In this document: one piece after another, positions 1 to 7,272 of the stretch
Position numbering within the stretch: position 1 is the stretch's first letter
How the letters are laid out: each line of letters starts with the position of its first letter
From: Nitrospirota bacterium
GTDB lineage: Bacteria > Nitrospirota > Thermodesulfovibrionia > Thermodesulfovibrionales > JdFR-88
NCBI GenBank assembly: GCA_021789735.1
Contig: JAJYJB010000021.1
Coordinates: 1 to 33,261 of the forward strand
Length of the DNA: 33,261 bases
Direction: 5' to 3'
Translations under genes and position numbers: made by a program
The notes under the pieces: generated by a model
Databases searched by the model: none
What the model was told of the DNA's origin: nothing
What the model saw: only the letters and a program-made list of their open reading frames with translations

Positions 1-944
1 GCCGGAAGCCTGATCTCCTCGGGCACGCTGACGATGGTCTTCATCTCTTTTAATGCGGTGTAGACGCTCTTGAGCGTGGTCTTTTTCATGTTGGGACATA
101 TCATGTCTTTTCTGAGCGGATAGAAGACCTTCTCCGGGTTGTCTTTCCTTAGCCTGTGCATCAGTCCCAGCTCCGTGCCAACAATAAATTCCTTGTGAGG
201 GGAACTTTTTGCGAACCGGAGCATCCCGGATGTGCTGGTGACATGGTCCGCCACTTCCAGGACCTCCATCCGGCACTCGGGATGGGCCATCAGAAGCGCC
301 CCGGGGTGCTCCTTCTTGGCCTTCACCGCGTCCTCCCTGCGCACCCGGTCATGCACATGGCAGAAACCGTCCCAGGAAATGACCTTCTTCTGGCTGTTTT
401 TCTGTGCCCACATGGCCAGATTCCTGTCTGGCACGCATATCACCTCATTGCCCGGCAGGGACTCTATCACCCTCACCACATTTGCCGAGGTGCAGCAGAT
501 GTCGCTGTGGGCCTTCACCTCCGCAGTCGTATTCACATAGCTCACAACCGGCACGCCCGGATACCGCTGCTTCAGATCATTAAGGGAAAACTCCACCGGA
601 TAGACCAGGGACGGTTGCACCTCATACCCCGGGAAAAAGCTCTTCATCTTTCGCGGCCTCTCCACCTGTATCATGTCTGCCATCGGACAACAAGCCTCAA
701 CCTCGGGCAGGATGACCGTCTTTGTGGGGCTCAATATGGCTGCGCTTTCCGCCATGAAGTTAACGCCGCAAAATACGATCACCTCGCACTCGATGGTGGA
801 TGCGGTCCGTGAGAGCTCGAGAGAATCGCCGGTGAAATCGGCCAGGTCCTGGATCTCGTCCCTCTGGTAATTATGGGCCAGCATTATGGCCCTTCTCTGT
901 CTTTTGAGCTCCAGTATCTCCTGGAGCATATCAAGTTCGTTCAT
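1..944 (-). CDS. nadA: Quinolinate synthase NadA, C-terminus cut by window edge
   Basis: Condenses iminoaspartate with dihydroxyacetone phosphate to quinolinate in de novo NAD synthesis, using a [4Fe-4S] cluster in the cytoplasm. The frame is open from an ATG at 944 to the window edge, giving 314 residues. Visible family motifs are an N-terminal LAHNYQ, a CCPMADM segment near residue 85, a CCTSANVV segment in the middle, and CPNMKKTTL near the end. The cysteines in these three segments match the three cluster ligands of the family. The reading ends in IRLP at the edge, so only a short tail should be missing. It lies 37 bp downstream of the lytic transglycosylase gene and may share its transcript. 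There is no clear Shine-Dalgarno before the ATG, only an A/T-rich stretch. Identification is firm from the motifs. Confidence 0.95.
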   Translation of the reverse strand, partial: MNELDMLQEILELKRQRRAIMLAHNYQRDEIQDLADFTGDSLELSRTASTIECEVIVFCGVNFMAESAAILSPTKTVILPEVEACCPMADMIQVERPRKMKSFFPGYEVQPSLVYPVEFSLNDLKQRYPGVPVVSYVNTTAEVKAHSDICCTSANVVRVIESLPGNEVICVPDRNLAMWAQKNSQKKVISWDGFCHVHDRVRREDAVKAKKEHPGALLMAHPECRMEVLEVADHVTSTSGMLRFAKSSPHKEFIVGTELGLMHRLRKDNPEKVFYPLRKDMICPNMKKTTLKSVYTALKEMKTIVSVPEEIRLP

Positions 945-981
945 TAATCTTCTTCGGTTTCCAAAAAAAAAGGATTAAAAC

Positions 982-1800
982 CTAAAACCCCGATGACGGG
1001 TTGTTGGTATATAAGACTGTGCCATCATTAAGGGTTACTTTATATATTATAGTGTTTTTCCTCCGCACAAAAGAAGCCCTTTTATTTTTTTTCTTTTGGA
1101 GCATCCTGAAATGTCCTTTGAGCGCCGGACGCGATGGGCCGTCATATGCCGCAAGCACCTTCCGGACATATGTGTCCGTCTCCTGGTAAGGGGGCACGCA
1201 GCCATATTTTTCCACTGAGCCCGGCCCGGCATTGTAAGCCGCAAGAGCAAGTGTGACATTGCCCCCGTAGCGCTCAAGGAGACTGCTCAGATATCTGACA
1301 CCCCCCTCAATGTTCTGCTGCGGGTCAAAAGGATCGAAAACTCCCAGGGAATTGGCAGTCCCCGGCATAAGCTGCATGAGGCCCATGGCTCCCTTTGGCG
1401 AGACCGCCATGCGGTTGTACCCGGACTCCGCGCTGATGACCGCCTTCACAAGCGAAGGGTCCACTCCGTATTTGCGGCTCATGCTCTTTATCAGGGCATC
1501 GATGTGCGGGTCCTTGTCCACTCTTGAAACAGGGCAAAAGCCCCCGGCTTTTTTCCTGCTCATTGCCCGGGCAGCAGCGCTGTCCGCCACAACCTCCACG
1601 GCCCCCCTGCCGGGAGTGTCGGTGAAATGGATCGATCCGTCCGCGCCGAAATACCTGTAAATGGCCGCGCCCGAAACCGCCGGAGCAAAAAAGGAGAAAA
1701 ACAGGAAGGCCATGAGAACGGTAGCATGAATCTGCGGTATTGAAGCGCCATGGGAGCAGACTGACGGGCAGGTATTATGTAGCTTTTCTTCTTCTTTCAT
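982..1800 (-). CDS. Exported lytic transglycosylase (SLT domain) with DUF4124-like ends
   Basis: Predicted to cleave peptidoglycan between MurNAc and GlcNAc, forming 1,6-anhydro ends, in the periplasm. A hydrophobic signal-like segment (MAFLFFSFFAPAVSGA) is followed by a DUF4124-type stretch (YRYFGADGSIHFTDTPG). The SLT core contains SAESGYN with the probable catalytic Glu, then the conserved KGAMGLMQLMPGTA and ALAAYNAGPG motifs. The extreme C-terminus repeats a DUF4124-like pattern (YKVTLNDGTVLYTNNP), so the enzyme core appears bracketed by two copies. The start is uncertain. ATGs at 1836, 1800 and 1713 are all in frame and none has a good Shine-Dalgarno. 1800 is used here, while 1713 would give the most normal-looking signal peptide. 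An extragenic repeat lies just upstream. Confidence 0.88.
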   Translation of the reverse strand: MKEEEKLHNTCPSVCSHGASIPQIHATVLMAFLFFSFFAPAVSGAAIYRYFGADGSIHFTDTPGRGAVEVVADSAAARAMSRKKAGGFCPVSRVDKDPHIDALIKSMSRKYGVDPSLVKAVISAESGYNRMAVSPKGAMGLMQLMPGTANSLGVFDPFDPQQNIEGGVRYLSSLLERYGGNVTLALAAYNAGPGSVEKYGCVPPYQETDTYVRKVLAAYDGPSRPALKGHFRMLQKKKNKRASFVRRKNTIIYKVTLNDGTVLYTNNPSSGF

Positions 1801-1873
1801 ATCAAACTCTGCCCCACGGCCTTGCCTGCAGGGCATACTTGCTGTCTGCGTTGCGCTCGTTTTTAATTTTTAC

Positions 1874-1894
1874 GCCCCTTCGGGCACGCTCGCT
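1874..1894. repeat. Extragenic repeat unit (GCCC-CTTC-GGGC hairpin plus CGCTCGCT)
   Basis: The 12-base hairpin sequence GCCCCTTCGGGC at 1874-1885 is followed by CGCTCGCT at 1887-1894 and a T-rich stretch. The same 12-mer occurs at 27627-27638, and CGCTCGCT recurs three times at 27711-27809. It sits in the spacer between the cold-shock gene and the transglycosylase gene. Confidence 0.5.
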
Positions 1895-1994
1895 ACACAT
1901 TTTTACAAATATCATCGCGGATAGTCAATAAAATCGCGGGTCCTGAGCGGACAGAAAAAGAATACGCATTGGTCTTATCAGAGGAAGGTTTGAT

Positions 1995-2026
1995 TGGGCG
2001 CGCCTCCCCCTCTAAAGGCGCGCCCA
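1995..2026 (-). terminator. Strong GC hairpin 3' of the cold-shock gene
   Basis: GGGCGCGCC at 1996-2004 and GGCGCGCCC at 2017-2025 are perfect complements around a 12-nt loop, and a T-A pair extends the stem to 10 bp. It begins 27 bp past the csp stop codon in the direction of csp transcription. There is no U-tract on the minus strand, so it may be a 3'-end stabiliser or a factor-assisted terminator rather than a classic intrinsic terminator. Confidence 0.5.
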
Positions 2027-2052
2027 TATTGATTTTGAAATGTTTTTGTTTT

Positions 2053-2256
2053 TTAGAGTTTCTGAACGTTTGCAGCCTTTGGACCGCGTTCCCCGTCTAC
2101 GATCTCAAAGTTCACTTTGTCCCCTTCATTCAAGGTCTTGAAACCGTCTGACATGATTGCCGAATAATGAACAAAGATATCAGGCCCGCTGTCCTGCTGG
2201 ATGAATCCATACCCCTTGGTCTCGTTGAACCACTTCACTTTTCCCTCGTACGGCAT
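2053..2256 (-). CDS. Cold-shock-domain RNA chaperone (CspA family)
   Basis: A single 67-residue OB-fold protein that binds single-stranded RNA or DNA and melts structure in transcripts. The full family length is present, with RNP1 (KGYGFIQ) near residue 14 and RNP2 (DIFVHYSAI) near residue 26. The C-terminal GPKAANVQ segment is typical of the family. The ATG at 2256 is preceded by a strong Shine-Dalgarno (GGAGGG, about 9 nt away), so the start is secure. Transcription probably starts near 2324 from a near-consensus promoter, giving a leader of about 68 nt. That is short for a cold-inducible cspA, so it may be a constitutive family member. A hairpin follows the gene. Confidence 0.97.
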   Translation of the reverse strand: MPYEGKVKWFNETKGYGFIQQDSGPDIFVHYSAIMSDGFKTLNEGDKVNFEIVDGERGPKAANVQKL

Positions 2257-2330
2257 GCTTCTGACCCTCCTTCTTCCCTCCCAGGGAACATGAAATGCGG
2301 CTATAAGCCTGTCAAGACAAGCTGTTTTTC

Positions 2331-2359
2331 TTTATAGCACGCGCCAGGAGCATTGTCAA
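2331..2359 (-). promoter_or_regulatory. Sigma-70 promoter of the cold-shock gene
   Basis: On the minus strand a perfect -35 TTGACA (2359-2354) is followed by a 17-bp spacer and a -10 TATAAA (2336-2331). The predicted transcript start is near 2324, about 68 nt before the ATG of csp. This is the closest match to the sigma-70 consensus that I found in the window. Confidence 0.8.
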
Positions 2360-2669
2360 TAACAATTTTAATGCCGTGTAGCTCTTGAACTAGTTGATTT
2401 ATAAAAATAATCGTAAAAAAATAGCCAGAAGCGAAACAACACGTGGCGCACCCCGCGCAGCAACCCGCACTTGAAAATCCGGCCTCCCTCAGTTCCAAAA
2501 AATGAACGGCCGCAAAGGACGATCAGGCCCTTAAGGAGGGAGTCGGCCGTTGCATTGTTTCCCTGGCATCGGGGGTTCGGACCCTAAAAGCTTCCCGGCA
2601 GCGCCCGAGCGCAAAAAAAATCGAAAAATATGTGACAAAACCAGAAATATATGTGACTTTCACTTGCAA
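2360..2669. other. Non-coding spacer between csp and rimP promoters
   Basis: No convincing gene lies here. An 8-bp inverted repeat (AACGGCCG at 2505-2512, CGGCCGTT at 2544-2551) and a small GGGT-TCGG-ACCC hairpin near 2574 suggest local structure. No T-tract or coding signal accompanies them. The stretch 2630-2665 contains two TGTGAC words, but they are not spaced as a CRP-type palindrome. Confidence 0.5.
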
Positions 2670-2698
2670 TTGAATTATGCACTGTTAATTGCTAGAAT
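2670..2698 (+). promoter_or_regulatory. Sigma-70 promoter of rimP-nusA
   Basis: TTGAAT at 2670-2675 (-35), a 17-bp spacer and TAGAAT at 2693-2698 (-10) predict a start near 2705. The resulting leader of about 78 nt contains the rimP leader hairpin. Confidence 0.65.
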
Positions 2699-2734
2699 AA
2701 ATATGTAATCTTAACTTGAATTTTTTACCTTGGA

Positions 2735-2761
2735 GAGAGTGGGCGACCACTCTTTTGTTTT
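2735..2761 (+). terminator. rimP leader hairpin, attenuator-like
   Basis: AGAGTGG (2736-2742) and CCACTCT (2747-2753) form a perfect 7-bp stem closed by a GCGA tetraloop of the GNRA type, followed by TTTTGTTTT. This is an intrinsic-terminator shape lying between the rimP promoter and the rimP start. It resembles the short GUGGGC-type leader hairpins known upstream of rimP-nusA in other bacteria (the rimP leader of Rfam). NusA is encoded downstream, so autogenous attenuation is plausible. Confidence 0.65.
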
Positions 2762-2782
2762 GTAAGGGTGAAGGTTTTTGAT

Positions 2783-3238
2783 ATGGGCAGGACAGAGGAA
2801 AAAATAAGGGGGCTGGCCCAGAAAGCAGCAGAGGGACTGGGATATACGGTGGAGTCGGTCGAACTCCTCGGAAGCGGAAATAAGCTTCTTCTGAGGATAA
2901 GCATCGACAAGGAAGGAGGGGTCACCATCAGGGACTGCGAGCTTATGAGCAGGGAGATAGGCGCAATGCTGGATGTGGAGGACATCATCCCCAGCCGGTA
3001 TCATCTTGAGGTCTCCTCTCCGGGGCTCGACAGGCCGCTGAAAGGCCCAGCGGATTTCAGGAAACAGGCTGGAAAGCTCATAAGGATAACCACACGGACG
3101 CCTTTCGACGGGCAGACCTTACTGGTTGGAAGGCTGCAAAAGGCGGAAGACAATTTTTTTGTGATGGCCGTAGGGGAAAAGGAGCTGGAGATACCCTACA
3201 GCGCTGTATCCAAGGCGCGGCTTGAAGTCGAGATATAG
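2783..3238 (+). CDS. rimP: Ribosome maturation factor RimP
   Basis: Binds the free 30S subunit and helps assemble its head before translation. The 151-residue length is normal for the family. The N-terminal alpha/beta domain runs through LAQKAAEGLGYTVESVEL and the EDIIPSRYHLEVSSPGLDRPL signature. The C-terminal SH3-like domain ends in IPYSAVSKARLEVEI. The ATG at 2783 is chosen because GTGAAGG lies 8 nt upstream. An in-frame GTG at 2768 would lie inside that ribosome-binding site. nusA follows after about 20 bp, the near-universal rimP-nusA arrangement. Confidence 0.95.
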   Translation: MGRTEEKIRGLAQKAAEGLGYTVESVELLGSGNKLLLRISIDKEGGVTIRDCELMSREIGAMLDVEDIIPSRYHLEVSSPGLDRPLKGPADFRKQAGKLIRITTRTPFDGQTLLVGRLQKAEDNFFVMAVGEKELEIPYSAVSKARLEVEI

Positions 3239-3259
3239 CTTTACCAAATGGGGGGAGAG

Positions 3260-4387
3260 ATGAAAGAAATAGCGTTCCTTATAGACCAGATTTGCCGGGA
3301 AAAAGGCATTTCCAAGGATGTGCTCGTAGGGGCGCTTGAGTCCGCTCTGCTGTCTGCGGCGCGGAAACGTTACGGGGGAAAGACCAATATAAACCTGAGG
3401 ATAGACCCTGACACGCTCAAGATATCCGTGTTCGAGGAAAAACGAGTAGTGGAGAGCGTCCAGAACCCTGACGAGGAGATATCGGTGGAGGCGGCCGCAA
3501 AGGAGTTCCCGGGAAAGAACCTGGGCGATGTGGTGGAGCTGCCCATGGCGCCCGTTGACTTCGGCCGCATAGCGGCCCAGACGGCAAAACAGGTCATCCT
3601 GCAGCGCATGCGCGAGGCGGAGCGCGATGCGCTCTTTAACGAGTTCAAAGGCAAGGTGGGCCAGGTCATAAGCGGCAGCGTGCTCAGGAAGGAAAAGAGC
3701 TTCTACTACATAAACATCGGCAAGACCGAAGCGGTCCTGCCGGTGAAAGAGACCCTTGCCGGCGAGACTTTGCGGAGGGGGGATTTCGTCAAGGCATACA
3801 TCGAGGACATAAGGATCACGCCCAAGGGGCCTGTGATCCTGGTGTCAAGGGCCACGCCAAAGTTCGTTGCGGAGCTCTTCAGGATGGAGGTGCCCGAGAT
3901 ATCGGAAGGCCTCGTGCGTATAAGGGACATAGTCAGGGAGCCCGGGGAAAGGACGAAGGTGGCCGTGTTTTCCACCGACAGTTCCATAGACCCGGTCGGC
4001 GCGTGCGTCGGGATGAAAGGGACCAGGGTCCAGTCCATCGTCAGGGAACTGAAGGGCGAAAGGATAGACATCATACCCTGGAACGACGACCCGAGGGTGC
4101 TCATAGCGAGAGCGCTGAGCCCGGCCACTATAGACAGGGTTGGCATCAACGAGGAGGAGAAGACGGCGATGGTCGTCGTCTCCGACCAGCAGCTGTCCAT
4201 CGCCATAGGCAAAAAAGGCCAGAACGTGAGGCTTGCCATGAAGCTCACCGGCTGGGACATAGACATAATAAGCGACACCGAATACTCCAAGATAAAAATG
4301 GAGGAGGCCGAAGCAGCGTTCGACGAGGCGCTGCGGGACACCAAGAAAGAAAGGGAAAAACAGGAAAGCGCCCCGGCCGACGACTAA
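3260..4387 (+). CDS. nusA: Transcription elongation/termination factor NusA
   Basis: Binds RNA polymerase and nascent RNA and modulates pausing, termination and antitermination. The 375-residue protein has the N-terminal RNA-polymerase-binding domain and an S1 domain (around GKVGQVISGSVLRKEKSFYY). Two KH domains follow, seen in GACVGMKGTRVQSIVREL and IAIGKKGQNVRLAMKLTGW. It ends soon after KH2 with a charged tail and lacks the acidic repeats of the E. coli protein, which is the common short form. The start at ATG 3260 follows a GGGGGGAGAG ribosome-binding site; the in-frame ATG at 3248 is less likely. infB, the usual next gene, is absent. A weak terminator and a convergent gene follow. Confidence 0.96.
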   Translation: MKEIAFLIDQICREKGISKDVLVGALESALLSAARKRYGGKTNINLRIDPDTLKISVFEEKRVVESVQNPDEEISVEAAAKEFPGKNLGDVVELPMAPVDFGRIAAQTAKQVILQRMREAERDALFNEFKGKVGQVISGSVLRKEKSFYYINIGKTEAVLPVKETLAGETLRRGDFVKAYIEDIRITPKGPVILVSRATPKFVAELFRMEVPEISEGLVRIRDIVREPGERTKVAVFSTDSSIDPVGACVGMKGTRVQSIVRELKGERIDIIPWNDDPRVLIARALSPATIDRVGINEEEKTAMVVVSDQQLSIAIGKKGQNVRLAMKLTGWDIDIISDTEYSKIKMEEAEAAFDEALRDTKKEREKQESAPADD

Positions 4388-4406
4388 CAAAACCGCCGGC
4401 AGAGCA

Positions 4407-4440
4407 GGTTTTTTCAAAAACCAGGCTTTCTTTCTTTTTT
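4407..4440 (+). terminator. Weak terminator after nusA
   Basis: GGTTTT (4407-4412) can pair with AAAACC (4417-4422), and a C/T-rich run ending in six Ts follows. The stem is weak. The strong hairpin at 4526-4556 probably acts as the main barrier for both converging genes. Confidence 0.35.
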
Positions 4441-4525
4441 GCCGCTGTGATCTGTGGGTCGCAAAATCAGCGAAGCGGGGTCCCGGGCGGTGAAAAGGTC
4501 CGTAGCAAAAACAGCCTCTTTAGAG

Positions 4526-4556
4526 ATCCAGGTTTAAGCGCCGCTTAAACCTGGAT
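4526..4556 (-). terminator. Perfect 14-bp hairpin overlapping the CBM48 stop codon
   Basis: Positions 4526-4539 and 4543-4556 are perfect complements around a 3-nt loop. The minus-strand TAA stop of the CBM48 gene (4545-4547) lies inside the stem, so terminating ribosomes would sit on it. On the minus strand a second small stem (CTCT/AGAG) and a TTTTT run follow. The structure can work in both directions between nusA and the CBM48 gene. Confidence 0.7.
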
Positions 4557-4937
4557 CACGGAGTCTTCCCCCCCGAACTCGTTCTTCACATATTTGTCGG
4601 CGCACCAGTCGTTTTCCCATGTTGTGTCGTCCACGAGATACTTGAAGCGGTATTCGTGGTTCGTGGGGATCTCAAGGGCAAGCTGGAAGCTGCCGTCCTT
4701 CTGCTTTTTCATAAGGTTGGCGTTCCGGTCCCACTGGTTGAAATCGCCCACAACGGCAACCTTCCGGGCGTCCGGGACGGCCTCCGCAGGCAAAAAGAAG
4801 ACCACCTTGCAGACATCACGGTTTTTAAGGTAAGTCTTTTTGAGCCCTTCGGCCACTGCCACCCCTTTTTCTGCTGAGAGCCTCCCGGGTTCCTCTTTAG
4901 CTGCCTTCGAGGGTATCTTTGCGGAATTCTTTTTCAT
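4545..4937 (-). CDS. Stand-alone CBM48/E-set (AMPK-glycogen-binding-like) protein
   Basis: A 130-residue protein with a basic, low-complexity N-terminus of about 40 residues, followed by one early-set beta-sandwich. The segments KVAVVGDFNQWD, GSFQLALEIPTNHEYRFKYLVDD and WENDWCADKYVKNEFGGEDSVI match the CBM48 domains of glycogen branching enzymes and AMPK beta subunits. No catalytic domain is attached. It may bind glycogen or act as a small regulatory adaptor; this is inferred from the domain only. The start is supported by GGAGG 8 nt upstream. Its stop codon lies inside a terminator hairpin. Confidence 0.85.
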   Translation of the reverse strand: MKKNSAKIPSKAAKEEPGRLSAEKGVAVAEGLKKTYLKNRDVCKVVFFLPAEAVPDARKVAVVGDFNQWDRNANLMKKQKDGSFQLALEIPTNHEYRFKYLVDDTTWENDWCADKYVKNEFGGEDSVIQV

Positions 4938-5012
4938 GAAGCGGACCTCCGTCCTTTTAAATAATAAAATAAACCAAGATTACTTCCCTATTGATTTCTT
5001 CTATCACAAAAC

Positions 5013-5037
5013 AGCCCCCTTATCAAGTGGGGCTTTT
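5013..5037. terminator. Hairpin between the divergent CBM48 and YchF-like genes
   Basis: AGCCCC (5013-5018) pairs with GGGGCT (5029-5034), followed by TTTT on the plus strand. On the minus strand the same stem is followed by GTTTTGTG, so it is terminator-like in both directions. It would lie in the leader of either neighbour if transcription starts far enough upstream. Confidence 0.35.
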
Positions 5038-5095
5038 GCGTTCGCTTTTCGCTTTCATCCGGCCCGCCGGCTTTCAAAGAGCACCGGAAATATGG

Positions 5096-5101
5096 TATAA
5101 A
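5096..5101 (+). promoter_or_regulatory. -10 box close to the YchF-like start
   Basis: TATAAA lies 10 bp before the ATG at 5112, predicting a transcript start near 5108 and a leader of only about 4 nt. The -35 region is poor. No Shine-Dalgarno precedes the ATG, which fits near-leaderless translation. Confidence 0.35.
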
Positions 5102-5111
5102 AGTGGTCCAG

Positions 5112-6206
5112 ATGAAGATCGCGATAATCGGGTTTTCGAACTCGGGAAAGACGACCATATTCAATGCGCTAACCGGCCTGGGGCTGCCCACCAGCTCCTA
5201 CCCGTCAACCAGCGGGGAGGCCCGCATGGGAGTGGTAAATGTGCCTGACGAGCGGATCGATGCCCTGTCCGGCCTGTTCAAGCCGGCAAAGACCACATAT
5301 GCCGCCGTGGACTACGTGGACTACATCGGGTTCACCAAAGGAGACACCAAGCAGAATGCCAAGGTCCACGCGCACATAAAAGACGCCGATGCCCTGCTTC
5401 AGGTCGTCAGGGCCTTCGAGGACCCTTCCGTGCCTCACCCGTTTGGCGGCAATGACCCGATGAGGGACCTGCGCCAGCTTGAGGCCGAGCTGGTATTGGG
5501 GGACCTCATGCTTGTGGAAAAGAGGCTCGAAAGCATTGAGGAGTCCCTTAAAAAAGGGAGGAAGGAAAAGGTAAGCGACGCCGAAAAGGCGGTGCTTTTG
5601 AGGTGCCGCGAAGCCCTCGAGGCTGAAAGGCCGCTGAGGGAACTTGAGTTCAGCCCGGAGGAGCTTAAGGCGGTAAGGCACCTTGAGTTCCTTTCCATAA
5701 AGCCCGAAGTGGTTGTCTTCAACGTGGCCGAAGAGATGCTTTCGGACAGAGAAGCCCTTCAAAAGCTCGTCCAGGAGGCACATGGACTGCTCAAGGGGAA
5801 CGCCTCGGCCCTGGCCATGTCCGGCAAGATAGAGATGGAACTTGCCCAGCTGTCCCCGGAGGAGCAGAAGGCCTTTCTTTCGGACCTGGGCATCGAAGAG
5901 CCCGCCCTGCGAAGGCTCATAAAGGTTTCCTACGGGCTGCTCAGGCTTATCTCCTTCTTCACCGCCGGGGAAGACGAGGTGAAGGCCTGGACCATAAAGG
6001 AAGCAACACCCGCCTCAAAGGCGGCCGGCAAGATACATTCGGATATAGAAAAGGGGTTCATAAGGGCCGAAGTCGTCTCATATGAGGACTTCATGAAGTG
6101 CGGAGGCTCCATGGCGGAGGCCAGAAAGCTTGGAGTTTTCCGGCTGGAGGGAAGGGACTACCCGGTAAAAGACGGGGACATCATAAATTTCAGGTTCAAT
6201 GTCTAG
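5112..6206 (+). CDS. Divergent YchF/OLA1-like P-loop NTPase with TGS domain
   Basis: An Obg-superfamily nucleotide hydrolase of 364 residues. The P-loop is GFSNSGKTTIF, differing from the usual GLPNVGKST of YchF. NVAE near the middle matches the NxxE signature that makes YchF prefer ATP. A helical insert (LVEKRLESIEESLKKGRKEK) follows the first G motifs, and the C-terminal TGS domain ends in KDGDIINFRFNV as in YchF. The switch II region reads VDYIGFTKGDTKQNAKVHAH. It lacks the conserved GLVxGASxGEGLGN stretch of canonical YchF, so this is probably a paralogous subfamily. The ATG at 5112 is preferred over the GTG at 5103. Confidence 0.85.
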   Translation: MKIAIIGFSNSGKTTIFNALTGLGLPTSSYPSTSGEARMGVVNVPDERIDALSGLFKPAKTTYAAVDYVDYIGFTKGDTKQNAKVHAHIKDADALLQVVRAFEDPSVPHPFGGNDPMRDLRQLEAELVLGDLMLVEKRLESIEESLKKGRKEKVSDAEKAVLLRCREALEAERPLRELEFSPEELKAVRHLEFLSIKPEVVVFNVAEEMLSDREALQKLVQEAHGLLKGNASALAMSGKIEMELAQLSPEEQKAFLSDLGIEEPALRRLIKVSYGLLRLISFFTAGEDEVKAWTIKEATPASKAAGKIHSDIEKGFIRAEVVSYEDFMKCGGSMAEARKLGVFRLEGRDYPVKDGDIINFRFNV

Positions 6207-6239
6207 GCCGGCGCCGCAAAACCCCAAAAAAAGAAGGCA

Positions 6240-7190
6240 TCAGGCCAGTTCGCAGTCCGCATAGATGAAAAAATGGTCCGAGGCCCTTCGGACGACCGGC
6301 CACCAGGCGGTGCCCTCGGGGCAGAAGACGTGGAAACCCTTCAGCACGAACCTCCGGATCGAGGGCAGGATGTAATCCAGCCTCGCAGAAAGAAGCCCGG
6401 GCCTGTCTTCGCCGGCCCATTCGGCGCCACCTTCCTCTAGAAACGTTTTTTTATCCGCACCCGGCCTTATCAGGTCTTCGTTTTCGAGCAGGCCCTTTAT
6501 TACCTCGCATGTGCCCACACCTTCATGCGGGTCGGTGTTCAGGTCTCCCATTACGACGAACGGAGTGCCGGCCGGCAGGGACGGGATGCCGGGGATGTCC
6601 TGCCCTCCTATGTATCTTCCCAGGAACCGGAGCTGGTCGGCATTCCTCCTGAGGTTCAAATAATTTCTAAGCGGGACGGTAGGATGAAGCAGGATGAAAC
6701 GCACCCGCGTTTCCCCTATCAGGATGGGGATGTCCAGAAAGGCGGTGCTCCAGAGCGGGAAGCCGTCCGGGCAGGCGGCCTCCCTGCAATAACCAAAAGG
6801 CATCTGCCCCCATGGCACATCCTTGTAGTTTCTGATGGCCGCGAAATCCATCCTGTGCCTGCTCAGGCAGGCTATCCCGTACTGTCCCCTGAACCGTCCG
6901 AACCCCTTGTAGTCGAAAGGGGGCGGGAAACCGGAAGGCTGCCCTGAGTTTGTGTCCGCGATATGGTAAAAGGGGTAATCGACCGGGTTAGCGCCCCTTT
7001 TAAGAAAATTCTCTATGAAGGCGCGAGGGGCTTCGGGGTGCGACTCCATCTCGTTTATGGAAAGCACGTCCGGGGCGAACTTCTTTATTATCCTTGCGGC
7101 CGCAACGGCCTGGGGGTTCTCCGGGTCCCTGAGCTTCTCCATCGTCAGGTCCCTTATATTGAACTGCCCTAACCGGACGTGTTCAGGCAT
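6240..7190 (-). CDS. Endonuclease/exonuclease/phosphatase (EEP) family protein
   Basis: A 316-residue member of the metal-dependent EEP fold, which includes exonuclease III, DNase I and several phosphodiesterases. The motifs appear in order: LGQFNIRDLT, LSINEMES with the metal-binding Glu, GQYGIACLSRH, ILLHPT, the catalytic GDLNTDP, RLDYILPS and the closing ASDHFFIYAD. No signal peptide is seen, so it is probably cytoplasmic. The substrate cannot be told from the sequence. The upstream ATG at 7229 would add 13 residues; neither start has a Shine-Dalgarno. It is divergent from the methyltransferase and convergent with the YchF-like gene. Confidence 0.85.
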   Translation of the reverse strand: MPEHVRLGQFNIRDLTMEKLRDPENPQAVAAARIIKKFAPDVLSINEMESHPEAPRAFIENFLKRGANPVDYPFYHIADTNSGQPSGFPPPFDYKGFGRFRGQYGIACLSRHRMDFAAIRNYKDVPWGQMPFGYCREAACPDGFPLWSTAFLDIPILIGETRVRFILLHPTVPLRNYLNLRRNADQLRFLGRYIGGQDIPGIPSLPAGTPFVVMGDLNTDPHEGVGTCEVIKGLLENEDLIRPGADKKTFLEEGGAEWAGEDRPGLLSARLDYILPSIRRFVLKGFHVFCPEGTAWWPVVRRASDHFFIYADCELA

Positions 7191-7272
7191 ATTTTTTAAA
7201 AATACCAGAAAAAACACCGGCTGTCCCATATCAAAAAAAACCGTGCGGGTTATGTGTTAAACTTTTAGCACC

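Noticed and set aside
2570..2590. GGGTTCGGACCC resembling a tRNA T-arm
   Set aside because: The remaining tRNA arms cannot be formed and no CCA-like end follows. It is only a small hairpin.
2630..2665. Two TGTGAC words as a CRP-type site before rimP
   Set aside because: They are direct, not inverted at N6. The only inverted pairing (TGTGA-N3-TCAC) has the wrong spacing.
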